Of a stretch of DNA of 56,698 nucleotides, positions 40,332 to 49,436 are shown one piece after another. The notes beneath the pieces were generated by a model. It was given only the letters and a program-made list of their open reading frames with translations. It ran no database searches and was not told the DNA's origin. Within the stretch, counting starts at the first letter, position 1, and each line of letters opens with the position of its first letter. Origin of the DNA: Burkholderiaceae bacterium (GTDB taxonomy: Bacteria > Pseudomonadota > Gammaproteobacteria > Burkholderiales > Burkholderiaceae_C); the NCBI GenBank assembly GCA_004323695.1, contig SCRU01000145.1:1-56698 (forward strand), in the 5' to 3' direction. Made by a program: the position numbers and the translations under genes.

Positions 40332-41300
40332 ATGGTCAAAGCTGCCGCCAAAAAGTCCGACGAACAAATTACCGATCAAACGGCCACCGACGAAGTACAT
40401 CAAGATGTCCGCAGCGAGGTCGGTCGTGTGCTTGATGAGATCGAGGAGGCAGCTGGCGTGGCTGAGCAGAGCCTTGCCAAAGATGCCGCGGCCAACACTC
40501 CCGTAACGACGCCAGAGCCCTCGGCTGAATCGGCTGATCCCAGCGGGCCAGGCGACAACACACTTTCGGCTGCAGCCGCGCCGGAAAAGTCGCATGAGGA
40601 ACTGGAGCGCGAGAAAGCGGCTGAGCGCGAGGCACGCATCTCATTCCTGGTCAAACGGGCCAAGCTGCAAAAGGCGCGTGGCCGCGCGCAGCTCGAACGT
40701 GTCGTTGTCGGGGCGATGGCGATCCGTAAAGAGGTCGAGTTTTATGACGTGAATATCGCATCGAGCGCGGAGCGCTTCCTGGGGTTGATCGACCTCGCCA
40801 TCTACACCATCAACCGGCGCGGCGAATACGTGCTGGGCGAGAGCGATGCCGCAGCCGCGATGGATCGCTTCGCTGCGTTGGTTGCTGATTACAAAGACAA
40901 GGGCGTGTCCGAACGCGACCAATCCGATCTGCTGTTGAAAAACGAACAGGAACTCGCCTTCGACACCGACTGGATCGTGCCGGAGTACCGTGATACCGCT
41001 TTCAAGATGGAGGTCTTTATCAAGCACCCGTCGACCTTGAAAGTTCTCGATGGACTCTTTGCGTTCGACAAGCTGGTCCGCAACCTGACCGTCCTGCAGT
41101 GGAACGGCAAGGTGGACCAGGCGCGAGTGGACCAAGCGCGACAGCAGGAACGTCGAGCCTTGAGCCAGATCCACCAGTTTGCCGGCAGATCGCTGATTGG
41201 GCTAAATCGTCGTGCCAAACCGACCCGTAGGTCGGCGGCGCCGACACAGCAGGAGGAGGTCGCCGAGCACCAAAACGAGGGCTCTGCAGTCGTCGCCTGA
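40332..41300 (+). CDS. Conserved-looking hypothetical protein (ICE/plasmid type)
   Basis: 322 residues from ATG 40332 (MVKAAAKKSDEQITDQTATD), behind AGGATT. The first 110 residues are acidic and disordered; the rest is helical, with ERFLGLIDLAIYTINRRGEY, FKMEVFIKHPSTLKVLDGLF AFDKLV and ALSQIHQFAGRSLIGLNRR. The last part resembles in layout the end of the protein at 45280 (LRRVDNLVARLHAAE etc.), a DUF1845-like ICE protein, so the two may be distant relatives. It is co-transcribed with the helicase 11 bases downstream. Confidence 0.55.
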   Translation: MVKAAAKKSDEQITDQTATDEVHQDVRSEVGRVLDEIEEAAGVAEQSLAKDAAANTPVTTPEPSAESADPSGPGDNTLSAAAAPEKSHEELEREKAAEREARISFLVKRAKLQKARGRAQLERVVVGAMAIRKEVEFYDVNIASSAERFLGLIDLAIYTINRRGEYVLGESDAAAAMDRFAALVADYKDKGVSERDQSDLLLKNEQELAFDTDWIVPEYRDTAFKMEVFIKHPSTLKVLDGLFAFDKLVRNLTVLQWNGKVDQARVDQARQQERRALSQIHQFAGRSLIGLNRRAKPTRRSAAPTQQEEVAEHQNEGSAVVA

Positions 41301-41311
41301 AAGCCATTCCA

Positions 41312-43171
41312 GTGCGGCGAGACCTTCTCAAAGAACTGAATCCGGAACAGCTCGAAGCGGCCATCTGTCAAACACACTGCCTGGCGGTGGCCGCGCCCGG
41401 CTCCGGTAAAACGAAAATGCTGTCCGCGAAGGCGGCATTTTTGCTTTCAGGCGGTGCGACAGTCGTTGCGGTAACGTTCACGCGCGACGCGGCGATCGAG
41501 CTGCGAAACCGCATCGTCTCTCAGGCAGGCGCGGAATCACTGCCACGTTTGCTGGTAGGGACGTTTCACAGCATCGACATGCTGATGGCATTTCCGTCAA
41601 AGGCGAAGTCAAAAATGGGGTCCGCAATCATTGGCAAGGCGAGATCCGAGCTGAAGACCCCGTGGAAGATCGTGCGTGACGGAAACCGGCGTAGCGCGGT
41701 GGCTCGGGCGATTGATCTGTCAGGGATCGGAAATGTCGATGTCGAAGAAGCTACTTCCATTATCGAGCGGGTGAAGGCGGACCCCGCGTCGGCGCGGACG
41801 GCAAGAGAACAGGATCTCGCGAGAGCCTATACAGAACTGCTGGAGCGCCACAACGTTATTGATTTCCAGGACATCCTGCTCAAGACGAACGAGGGGCTTG
41901 CAAGCGGCGCCATCAGTCCTCTAGCCTCCGACTATCTGTTGCTGGACGAATTTCAGGACACGGACTTGCCTCAGTACGAATGGGCTATGGCGCATGCCAA
42001 GGCGGGGAGCATCATCACGGCCGTCGGGGACGATGACCAATCGATCTACGCATTTCGCCGTGCGCTCGGCTACCAGGGCATGAAGATGTTTGTCGACGAG
42101 CGGCGAGCCGCAAAAGTGGTTCTCGGAACCAACTACCGGTCACACGAAGAAATCCTTCTTGGTGCCGGGCGCCTCATCGCCATCAACGAAGATCGCGAGG
42201 TGAAGGCGCTGGCTGCGCACAAGGGCTACGGCGGTAGCGCGGCCTGGGAGAGGTTCAACACCCGTACCCTTGAGGCGGAGGCGTGCGCCGAGGTGGCGGC
42301 GCGGGCGGTCAAGGCCGGCCTGTCCTTCAGCGTACTCGCCCGCACCAATGAACGCTTGGACAACATCGAGTCTGTCTTGCGCAGGGAGCAAGTGCCATTT
42401 GAACGGATCGGCGGCGGAGACTCGTTGTTGCAAACCCGGGAAGTGGCGGTGATGGTGGCCGCGTTCACCTCGCTGTGGAAGCCATCTGCGAAGGACACCG
42501 ATGAAGTCCTTGCCTGGTGTGGTGTTGATGAAGACGATCTCGTCAGAATTCATCGCACGTTCGGGGACATGTTGCCAGCCAAACTCTCCCATAAGGTCGT
42601 GAATCAGGGTGGCTTCAAGGAATCCACGGTGGGGACCATGAAAGCACTCGCCAAGGAATGGCAAACTTGGCGGACCTATTTGGCAACCGATGGCATCATG
42701 ACCTTGGTCGGGCTGGTCACGGATTTCCTTTCTGCCAGGAAGTCCGGGGATTTCCGTTCGAAGCGAGTTTTTGAAATCTCGAAGTCAATGTTCTGGAATC
42801 AACCCAAGGACGGGACCAAGATAGACGCACGGAAGTTCGAGCGCCGTGTCAGCGACCTTCGGGCAGCCATGAGCGGCGACAACGGCAAGAGCGACAAGCG
42901 GGAAACCGCAATGCAAGCCAAAGTGTCATTGATGACGGCTCACGCGTCCAAGGGACTGGAGTTCGACCAGGTCTGGATTGTCGGCGCTGATGAGGACGCG
43001 TTCCCTCCGAAGGATGGTGCGATCCAGGAGGAACGCCGGCTGATGTACGTGGCGATGACACGCGCCAGGCAGAACCTGTGGATTACAACGAGCGGGAAAA
43101 AGCAGCCATCAAGGTTCATCTTCGAATCCGGTATTGACCGCGTGCCCGCCGACACCTTCGTCACGGCGTAG
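41312..43171 (+). CDS. UvrD/Rep-type superfamily 1 DNA helicase
   Basis: 619 residues starting at GTG 41312. Motifs in order: NPEQLEAAICQTHCLAVAAP-GSGKTK (Q motif and Walker A, about residues 10-35), AVTFTRDAAIELRNRI (Ia), LLVGTFHSIDML, LLLDEFQDTDLPQYEW (motif II, about 209-224), VGDDDQSIYAFRRAL (III), LGTNYRSHEEIL (IV), SLMTAHASKGLEFDQVWIVG (V) and EERRLMYVAMTRARQNLWIT (VI). All catalytic residues are present. Such 3'-5' helicases remove proteins and unwind during replication and repair. It is shorter than UvrD (about 720), with reduced 2B insertions. It converges with the DinG-like gene, only 12 bases apart. Confidence 0.92.
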   Translation: MRRDLLKELNPEQLEAAICQTHCLAVAAPGSGKTKMLSAKAAFLLSGGATVVAVTFTRDAAIELRNRIVSQAGAESLPRLLVGTFHSIDMLMAFPSKAKSKMGSAIIGKARSELKTPWKIVRDGNRRSAVARAIDLSGIGNVDVEEATSIIERVKADPASARTAREQDLARAYTELLERHNVIDFQDILLKTNEGLASGAISPLASDYLLLDEFQDTDLPQYEWAMAHAKAGSIITAVGDDDQSIYAFRRALGYQGMKMFVDERRAAKVVLGTNYRSHEEILLGAGRLIAINEDREVKALAAHKGYGGSAAWERFNTRTLEAEACAEVAARAVKAGLSFSVLARTNERLDNIESVLRREQVPFERIGGGDSLLQTREVAVMVAAFTSLWKPSAKDTDEVLAWCGVDEDDLVRIHRTFGDMLPAKLSHKVVNQGGFKESTVGTMKALAKEWQTWRTYLATDGIMTLVGLVTDFLSARKSGDFRSKRVFEISKSMFWNQPKDGTKIDARKFERRVSDLRAAMSGDNGKSDKRETAMQAKVSLMTAHASKGLEFDQVWIVGADEDAFPPKDGAIQEERRLMYVAMTRARQNLWITTSGKKQPSRFIFESGIDRVPADTFVTA

Positions 43172-43183
43172 GCGCACGCCAGA

Positions 43184-45169
43184 TCAACGCTTGGAGATGC
43201 CTGGGAAGCCGGTACTTGCAACCAAGCGGCGTCCATAGGCTTTCGATACCAGCCGGTTGTCCAGGCAAACGACAGCCCCATAGTCGCCATCCTTGCGGAT
43301 GAGCCTGCCGCAGACTTGAGCCAGCTTAAGACCGGCCTTTGGGAGCATGAGCAGATTGAAGGCATGAAGTCCCTTACGCTGCAGGTGCTCGGCATGCGTC
43401 GCAAGCACAGGATCGGACGGCGAAGGGAAGGGCAACCGGGTCACAAATACCCGGGTGCAATACTTGCCGGGCAGGTCAACGCCCTCACTCAGGCTATCCA
43501 GGCCGAACATGACGGAATGCTCGCCATTGTCCACCCGGCGCTTGTGTTCCGTGATCATTGCCGAAGGCTGCCACTCGCCTTGCATCAGAACGCGCCCGCG
43601 CTCCTCTGGCGACAAAATGCTGTACACATCTTGCATCTGCGTCCGGCTGGTGAAGTACACCAGCACCCCGATTTCCGCGCTGTTGACCGCGTGCTCGCGT
43701 ACGAACGCCCGGACCATGGCGGGGTAGGGCATCGAGCCGGCATCGGCAGCAAGAGGTGGGACAACCAGCCTGGCATTGGAATAGTCCAGGGGGGAATCCA
43801 ACCGCAATCCGGTCGTATCGGCAGGTAGACCCAATTGCACGCGAGTTGCATCGAAGTCACCGAGCGTCGTGAGAGTCGCAGAGGTAAGTACGCAGCACGC
43901 GATCCGGGGCCAAAGGTGCTTTCGCGCTTTGGCGCCGCTGTCGAATGGTGAGCTGCGAATCTCGATCGATTTGCGGCCCTTCGCCAGCCATCGGGCACGA
44001 TCATCCGAAGGCTCAATGAAGTCGTCGAGCGTGTCGATGGCGCCTTCGAGGTCGCCTCGTACCTGACCGACTCGCGACTGCATGATTGCAGCCATCGCGC
44101 TTCGTCGCGTACCGCTGGCCTTGACGTGCGCTTGCGCCGATGCGGTGGCGTCGTCCAGCACGTCGATCAAGCTGCGGATCGCCCCTTGGAGGTCGGAGAG
44201 CAGGTTGATGTATGAGGCGGGTGCCTCCCCCAGGGTAAAGCGGTGTTGATTGCCGTCGCCGAGCATGGCAAGAGTCGAATGTGCAGCCGCCTTCCACATG
44301 CCTGTCATGCGCTCGATGGCGATCTCCATCGACGCTGAAGAACGGGAGCCAAGCAGCCGCGCAACGCTCTGGAGATCGTCATGACGGTCCGCGGCCAGAT
44401 CCAAGGAAGAGGCGAACGCGGAGAGGATCTTGTCCGGCAGGTGGTGCGCCTCATCGAAGATGTACAGGTTGCGCTCGGTGTCGCAAAGGTAGCTCTTCTC
44501 CACGTTGGCGAAGATCGCCAAGAGATAGTCGTGGTTGGTGATGATCACACGTGCGCCTTTGGCCTTGGCGACCGCATCGTAGTAAGGGCACCCTTCATAG
44601 TGCGGGCAAGCCTCTCCAGAGCAGCTCGATGACGTATTCGCGACCTGTGCCCAGGCTTGGCGGTCAACCCGGATCGGAAGTGTGTCCCGCACACCATCCC
44701 AACTACCGCCCTCCCAAAACTCGGCGATCTGGTCAAGAAGCGGCTTCTCGCCCTGCTTGAACAAGTCCGGCGTGTTCGTCAGGCCTTCCAGCTTGATCGG
44801 GCAAAGATGACGCTCACGGCCTTTGGCGACGGCCCATTCGACGCCTTCGATACCTGCCCCGGCCAGCGCTTTGAGGGCGACGGGCAGGTCCTTGCTGGCC
44901 AGTTGGTCTTGCAGCGAAGCGGTAGCGGTGGAAATGACCAGCACCTTGTCCTGTTCGATCGCGTTGACGATGCCCGGGATGAGGTAGCCGATCGATTTGC
45001 CAGTGCCCGTCGGCGCCTCGATCAGTCCACGAGTATTTTGGGATAGCAGCCCAGAGACCCGCTGCACCATTTGCTGCTGCTGCTTTCGTGGCACGAAGCC
45101 CGGCAGAGACTCGCGCAAGTGGCGGTATGCATTGGCAATGATCTCACGCTGGCGTTCGCTGGATGACAT
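43184..45169 (-). CDS. DinG/XPD-type superfamily 2 helicase
   Basis: 661 residues from ATG 45169. PRKQQQQMVQRVSGLLSQNT precedes Walker A LIEAPTGTGKSIGYLIPGI. Four cysteines typical of the iron-sulphur cluster lie in RERHLCPIKLEG and in SSSCSGEACPHYEGCPYYDA. Then come VIITNHDYLLAIF, the DEAH box YIFDEAHHLPDKI, TSATLTTLG, VLVYFTSRTQMQDVYSIL, SEGVDLPGKYCTRVFVTRLP and the motif VI AQVCGRLIRKDGDYG. This fits DinG, a 5'-3' helicase that resolves R-loops, D-loops and damaged forks. An upstream gene pair on the same strand (45280, 45976) may share its transcript. Confidence 0.9.
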   Translation of the reverse strand: MSSSERQREIIANAYRHLRESLPGFVPRKQQQQMVQRVSGLLSQNTRGLIEAPTGTGKSIGYLIPGIVNAIEQDKVLVISTATASLQDQLASKDLPVALKALAGAGIEGVEWAVAKGRERHLCPIKLEGLTNTPDLFKQGEKPLLDQIAEFWEGGSWDGVRDTLPIRVDRQAWAQVANTSSSCSGEACPHYEGCPYYDAVAKAKGARVIITNHDYLLAIFANVEKSYLCDTERNLYIFDEAHHLPDKILSAFASSLDLAADRHDDLQSVARLLGSRSSASMEIAIERMTGMWKAAAHSTLAMLGDGNQHRFTLGEAPASYINLLSDLQGAIRSLIDVLDDATASAQAHVKASGTRRSAMAAIMQSRVGQVRGDLEGAIDTLDDFIEPSDDRARWLAKGRKSIEIRSSPFDSGAKARKHLWPRIACCVLTSATLTTLGDFDATRVQLGLPADTTGLRLDSPLDYSNARLVVPPLAADAGSMPYPAMVRAFVREHAVNSAEIGVLVYFTSRTQMQDVYSILSPEERGRVLMQGEWQPSAMITEHKRRVDNGEHSVMFGLDSLSEGVDLPGKYCTRVFVTRLPFPSPSDPVLATHAEHLQRKGLHAFNLLMLPKAGLKLAQVCGRLIRKDGDYGAVVCLDNRLVSKAYGRRLVASTGFPGISKR

Positions 45170-45279
45170 GATGGTTCCAAATGGGCTCAACCATGTTGTC
45201 ACCGATTCGTCGGCCCGCAAGTCGGGCCGCGTGACTGTCAGGCCAGCAGGAGGCCGTGTCCGACGGCGCCCGAGGCGAG

Positions 45280-45930
45280 CTAGGCGAGGTTGCTCTCCGA
45301 CAGCAATTCCTCGATGGACTTGTTCGAGAGCTTCATGGAGACTTGCTTGAAGGCGACATAGGCCATATTGATCGGAGCAATGATCTCGCGGCGCTGTTCG
45401 CGAGTAATGAATCCGCTGCGCTCGGCCGCATGCAGGCGAGCAACGAGGTTATCGACCCGGCGAAGGGCACGGAACATGGATGCGCTCTCGGCACTGACCA
45501 TCACAAGGTCGTAAGAGCCGGACTGCAACCACGACACATCCAGATCGCCGTAAGGCAGCAAGGTTGTGTCCGCGTCCACGATGGAAATCTGCCAGTGCAG
45601 GTCCGACAGGGCCTCGGCAATTTTCTGCCGGTACTTGCGGTTCAGCGAATACACGTACATCTTGGCGCTGGCGATGTTGAAATCGCGGCGCAAGTGGCGG
45701 CTGCAGTAGCTGGTGCGCAGCGTGACGGACTGGCGAGCCAGCATCCGGCTTCGAATCTCAGTGATCCGATCCTGATTTTTCAGGCCAGGCGTGACATGAG
45801 GCTCGGCTGAGGGTGAGCTCGCGCGATGCGACTCGCCTTGTAGGCCCATTGGATAGGTGTCTGCGAATTGTTCCATGGGCAGATTGTTCAGCCCCGCCAG
45901 TGGCGAGGCTTGGCGAATGAGTGCCGGCAT
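45280..45930 (-). CDS. DUF1845-like ICE/plasmid protein
   Basis: 216 residues. The conserved part begins near RQSVTLRTSYCSRHLRRDFN and continues IASAKMYVYSLNRKYRQKIA, TTLLPYGDLDVSWLQSGSYD, MFRALRRVDNLVARLHAAER and EIIAPINMAYVAFKQVSMKL. I associate this with the conserved integrating-element proteins of the DUF1845 kind (role unknown), but from memory only. The start could also be at 45876 (MEQFADTYPM). It precedes the DinG-like gene by 110 bases. Confidence 0.55.
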   Translation of the reverse strand: MPALIRQASPLAGLNNLPMEQFADTYPMGLQGESHRASSPSAEPHVTPGLKNQDRITEIRSRMLARQSVTLRTSYCSRHLRRDFNIASAKMYVYSLNRKYRQKIAEALSDLHWQISIVDADTTLLPYGDLDVSWLQSGSYDLVMVSAESASMFRALRRVDNLVARLHAAERSGFITREQRREIIAPINMAYVAFKQVSMKLSNKSIEELLSESNLA

Positions 45931-45975
45931 TCGCGCTTATTTGCGCTGGACAAGTAAGAGGACAGCCGATAAAGT

Positions 45976-46188
45976 TCACCCGTATTCATGGTCTTTGACC
46001 CCGCAACCGGCGGTAATCCGGAATGGCTTTAGCCGATCCAGGTAGACCTGGGGACACGACTGGCAATCGCGTTCTACGTCCTTCGGGATGACATTGAGTT
46101 CCTTGCCAAGACTCGGGTGATCCTGCCCGTTGATAGTTTCTGTGCCGTCGTGGCTTAGAAAGCAGAGATGATTCGACAAATGGTCCAT
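45976..46188 (-). CDS. Small hypothetical protein
   Basis: 70 residues, MDHLSNHLCFLSHDGTETIN, with a CQSCPQVYLDRLKPFRITAG C end containing three cysteines that could hold a metal. An AGGAGGGAAGG ribosome site stands 8 bases before the ATG, itself preceded by an ACGACCC/GGGTCGT hairpin. The good ribosome site and hairpin support it as a real gene, divergent from the ribonucleotide reductase. Confidence 0.55.
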   Translation of the reverse strand: MDHLSNHLCFLSHDGTETINGQDHPSLGKELNVIPKDVERDCQSCPQVYLDRLKPFRITAGCGVKDHEYG

Positions 46189-46217
46189 TGGGTTCGTGCC
46201 TTCCCTCCTGTTGTTGC

Positions 46218-46276
46218 ACGACCCATGTGGGTCGTTTAGGCATTTGACCCCCCGACCATCCGCCTAGCGCGGATGG
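46218..46276. promoter_or_regulatory. Hairpins in the divergent nrdJ leader region
   Basis: ACGACCC (46218-46224) pairs with GGGTCGT (46229-46235), and CCATCCGC (46257-46264) with GCGGATGG (46269-46276). The first also precedes the minus-strand small gene at 46188, so both directions carry it. TTTCCGCGGAAA (46281-46292) is a perfect palindrome directly after. Confidence 0.65.
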
Positions 46277-46293
46277 AAGGTTTCCGCGGAAAC

Positions 46294-46327
46294 GCCGCAC
46301 TCCATCATGGGGTGCGGCGTTTTTCTT
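46294..46327 (+). terminator. Terminator-like hairpin inside the nrdJ leader
   Basis: CGCCGCACTCC (46294 on) pairs with GGGTGCGGCG (ending 46319), followed by TTTTTCTTT. It has the form of an intrinsic terminator but lies 160 bases upstream of the reductase start with no gene ending just before it on this strand. It may act as an attenuator for nrdJ. Further downstream GCGGC/GCCGC (about 46430-46444) and hairpin C GCCCC (46459-46463) with GGGGC (46467-46471) lead to AAAGGA. Confidence 0.7.
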
Positions 46328-46487
46328 TGCCCCTCTCATCAGTTCACTCAGTCCGATTCTCGACTGTCCATACGCAAGCCAAGTGTGGCTTACGCATGGG
46401 GAAGTCACTTCTCCAGCTGGTTTTGATTGCGGCGCACTGCCGCACGGATAAACCAATCGCCCCACCGGGGCACCACGAAAGGATCAA

Positions 46488-49028
46488 ATGGAATCAACGA
46501 ATCTGTGTGCCGCTCAAGGCATCACCCAGGAAGTTTTCCTGGAAAAATACTGCAAGGGAGGAGAGTCCTCGCAGGAAGAAGTTTTCGCCCGCGTCGCCTT
46601 TGCCGTGGCGCAAGCCGAAAAAACCCCTGAATTGCGAACCAAGTGGTTCGCCGAATTCGAGCAAAACATGCTCAACGGTGCCATCGGCGCCGGGCGCATC
46701 ATGTCGGCCGCCGGAGCTGGCATCCAGGCCACTTTGATCAACTGTTTCGTACAGCCGGTCGGGGATTGTATGGATGGCTACGACGAAGACGGCAAACCCG
46801 GAATCTACAAGGCGCTCACCATGGCGGCAGAGACGATGCGCCGCGGTGGCGGCGTGGGGTACAACTTCAGCGCCATCCGACCGCGCGGTGCTCAGGTCAA
46901 GAGCACGCTGAGCTCGGCGTCCGGGCCGTGCTCCTACATGGATGTGTATGACATGTCCTGCAAGACCGTGGAGAGCGCTGGCGCTCGCCGTGGGGCCCAG
47001 ATGGGTATTCTGTCGATTAGCCATCCGGACATCTTCGAGTTCGTCCAAGCCAAGCGCACGAAGGGGCGCTGGAACAACTTCAACGTGAGCGTTGGGGTCA
47101 CCGACGAATTCATGCGCGCCGTCGAGGCCGATGCCGTCTGGCACCTGGTTCACAAGGCGCAACCGAGCGCCCCGCAGATCAAGGCCGGCGCGTTCCAACG
47201 GGACGATGGCCTCTGGGTCTATCAAACGATATCGGCACGCGAATTACGTGACCAGATCATGCGATCGACCTACGACTTCGCGGAGCCAGGCATCGTGTTC
47301 CTCGACAACATGAACACAGACAACAACCTGCGTTACGCTGAGCAGATCGAGGCCACCAACCCATGTGGTGAGCAGCCTTTGCCAGCGTACGGTTGCTGCG
47401 ACCTGGGGCCGATCATCCTGACCAAGTTCGTAAGGGAGGCCTTTCAACCCACCGCGGGCTTCGACACGCCGGGGTTCAAGCAAGCAATTCGCACGCAAGT
47501 GCGATTCCTCGATGACGTTCTGGATGTGACCTACTGGCCGCTAACGGAGCAAAACCAGGAGGCGCAGAACAAGCGGCGGCTCGGGGTTGGGTACACCGGC
47601 CTGGGAGACGCCTTGATCATGCTGGGTATCCGGTACGATTCGGAGCAAGGCCTTGATTTCGGGCGATACGTCACCCGCATCATGCGCGACGCGGCCTACG
47701 AGGCATCGTGCGATCTTGCGGCCGAGAAGGGGAGTTTTCCGCTGTTCGACGCTGAGAAGTACCTGGAAGATGGCACCTTCGCGTCGCGGCTGCCGAACAA
47801 GCTGAAAGACGCGATTCGCAGCAAGGGGATTCGAAACAGCCATCTGCTGTCCATCGCGCCCACTGGCACGGTGAGCCTGGCATTTGCCGACAACGCCTCC
47901 AACGGCATTGAGCCCGCATTCTCTTGGGGCTACAGCCGCAGGAAGCGCATGGCGGATGGCTCCGAGAAGCAATACCCGGTGCTCGATCATGCATTTCGCG
48001 TGTTCCTGCGGACGCTCGATGCGGCACAGGCCAATGCGCTGCTCGATGCTGTGTGCAACTACCAAACCGAGTTCAGTCTGGGCGGCGTGACCCACAAGGT
48101 CGGCGATGTTCTGCCGGCCTCTTTCGTCTCCGCGCTGGAAATGAAAGCTACGGATCACCTGCGCATGCTCGAAGCGGTCCAGCCGTTCATCGACTCGGCG
48201 ATTTCGAAGACAGTGAATATCCCGGCGGACTATCCGTTCGAGGACTTCAAGGACCTGTACATGCAGGCATGGAAGGCGGGGCTCAAGGGCCTGGCAACCT
48301 ATCGCCCGAATCAAACGCTGGGTTCTGTGCTGTCCGTGGGAGCGCCTGCGCCGGCCGCAAAGAGCGTCGACATCGACCCGGTGACACGGTTCCTCGACAA
48401 GAGGGCCGACGGAGAGCTCGAAGCTGTGACCACGCGCATCCGGTACATGCCAAGCGGCAGTGGTGACAAGTCGCTGTACCTGTCCGTATCCTTCGCGGAT
48501 GTGGGCGGCATTCTGGATGGCGAGGCTGTAAAGGTCTCCCGTCCGGTCGAGGTGTTCATTCCGGGCGGCCAAAGCGATGTGCCCCAAGAGTGGGTCTCGG
48601 TGTTTGCAAGGCAGTTGTCGCTGAACGCGCGCTCGGGGCTTCTGCCCAAGGCCCTGCAGGATGCCAGGCAAGTCAAGTCGGATCGTGGAAGTGTTCGCTA
48701 TGGTTTCTACGAGAAGCCGGATGGCACGAAGGTGCCGCGCTACCATGAATCGGAAGTCGGGGCCGTCGCTTTTGCAATCCAGCAGCTGCTCGCGCGGCGT
48801 GGATTCCTAGACGCTGAAGGCAACCAGGTGCCGGCGAGGGTGCTGGCGAAAGCGACTGTCGTACGGACGGAAGCTGTCGCATTACCCCACTCGCCAGTGG
48901 CGCATGGAAACGGTACGCACACGGTCATGCCCGGCAAGGCCTGCAGCGAATGTGGGGCGCACGCCGTCATCAAAAAGGACGGTTGTGAGTTCTGTACGCA
49001 CTGCGGCCATACCGGCGCCTGCGGCTGA
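46488..49028 (+). CDS. nrdJ: Adenosylcobalamin-dependent (class II) ribonucleotide reductase
   Basis: 846 residues, a class II enzyme that reduces ribonucleotides to deoxyribonucleotides with vitamin B12 as radical source. Key elements: AGIQATLINCFVQPVGD with the first active-site cysteine (about 85), RRGGGVGYNFSAIRPRGAQV, the substrate-site NPCGEQPLPAYGCC (about 291), LLSIAPTGTVSLAFADNASN GIEP, and TYRPNQTLGSVL. The C-terminal tail has CSECGAHAVIKKDGCEFCTH CG, the redox-active and zinc-binding cysteines. No separate small subunit or NrdI/NrdH gene is nearby, as expected for class II. It stands alone behind a long structured leader. An oxygen-independent dNTP supply would help replication of the element. 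Confidence 0.93.
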   Translation: MESTNLCAAQGITQEVFLEKYCKGGESSQEEVFARVAFAVAQAEKTPELRTKWFAEFEQNMLNGAIGAGRIMSAAGAGIQATLINCFVQPVGDCMDGYDEDGKPGIYKALTMAAETMRRGGGVGYNFSAIRPRGAQVKSTLSSASGPCSYMDVYDMSCKTVESAGARRGAQMGILSISHPDIFEFVQAKRTKGRWNNFNVSVGVTDEFMRAVEADAVWHLVHKAQPSAPQIKAGAFQRDDGLWVYQTISARELRDQIMRSTYDFAEPGIVFLDNMNTDNNLRYAEQIEATNPCGEQPLPAYGCCDLGPIILTKFVREAFQPTAGFDTPGFKQAIRTQVRFLDDVLDVTYWPLTEQNQEAQNKRRLGVGYTGLGDALIMLGIRYDSEQGLDFGRYVTRIMRDAAYEASCDLAAEKGSFPLFDAEKYLEDGTFASRLPNKLKDAIRSKGIRNSHLLSIAPTGTVSLAFADNASNGIEPAFSWGYSRRKRMADGSEKQYPVLDHAFRVFLRTLDAAQANALLDAVCNYQTEFSLGGVTHKVGDVLPASFVSALEMKATDHLRMLEAVQPFIDSAISKTVNIPADYPFEDFKDLYMQAWKAGLKGLATYRPNQTLGSVLSVGAPAPAAKSVDIDPVTRFLDKRADGELEAVTTRIRYMPSGSGDKSLYLSVSFADVGGILDGEAVKVSRPVEVFIPGGQSDVPQEWVSVFARQLSLNARSGLLPKALQDARQVKSDRGSVRYGFYEKPDGTKVPRYHESEVGAVAFAIQQLLARRGFLDAEGNQVPARVLAKATVVRTEAVALPHSPVAHGNGTHTVMPGKACSECGAHAVIKKDGCEFCTHCGHTGACG

Positions 49029-49184
49029 GCAATCAGCCATTTTTGGAAGCCCCCTCGGGGGTTTTCCTGAGTCCAAAAGACTCAGGAAAGCCTCTCCGGC
49101 AACACCCTCTGAAACAACCCAAACGCTGGGCATGAAGGGAGATAACCGTGAAATTGGTTCGTTACATCAGGCCGGCTGCATGAC

Positions 49185-49436
49185 ATGGAGCAGGGCAAAA
49201 TTGCAGTAAAGGATCTGTTGCATATCGTGCTCGGAACGCTTTTCTTTTTGGTAATTGCCGCAGCAAGTGTTGGTCTTGACCTGCTGGCAAAGTGGGTTGA
49301 TACTCTAAACGTTGACAAATTTACATCTGGGGCGATTGCAGTGACCGCACATGCGTTGCTGGTAATCGACCTGGTGTTATTGTTCATCCATGTGGTAGGT
49401 AGCAGTATCGACCTGCTCAAGGAGATGAAGAAATGA
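49185..49436 (+). CDS. Small two-pass membrane protein
   Basis: 83 residues. Transmembrane helices: LLHIVLGTLFFLVIAAASVG (about 11-30) and AIAVTAHALLVIDLVLLFIH (about 50-69), followed by a basic end DLLKEMKK. Just upstream a GTG frame of 11 codons (49148-49183) could act as a leader peptide. Its stop overlaps the next start. It resembles in size the other small membrane proteins of the window; function unknown. Confidence 0.65.
   Translation: MEQGKIAVKDLLHIVLGTLFFLVIAAASVGLDLLAKWVDTLNVDKFTSGAIAVTAHALLVIDLVLLFIHVVGSSIDLLKEMKK

Noticed and set aside
46328-46487. Cobalamin riboswitch before nrdJ
   Set aside because: No recognisable B12 box or conserved core was found; only hairpins of the local leader type.
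47541-48746. Minus-strand open frame of 401 codons
   Set aside because: Antisense to nrdJ; high Arg/His content without any motif.
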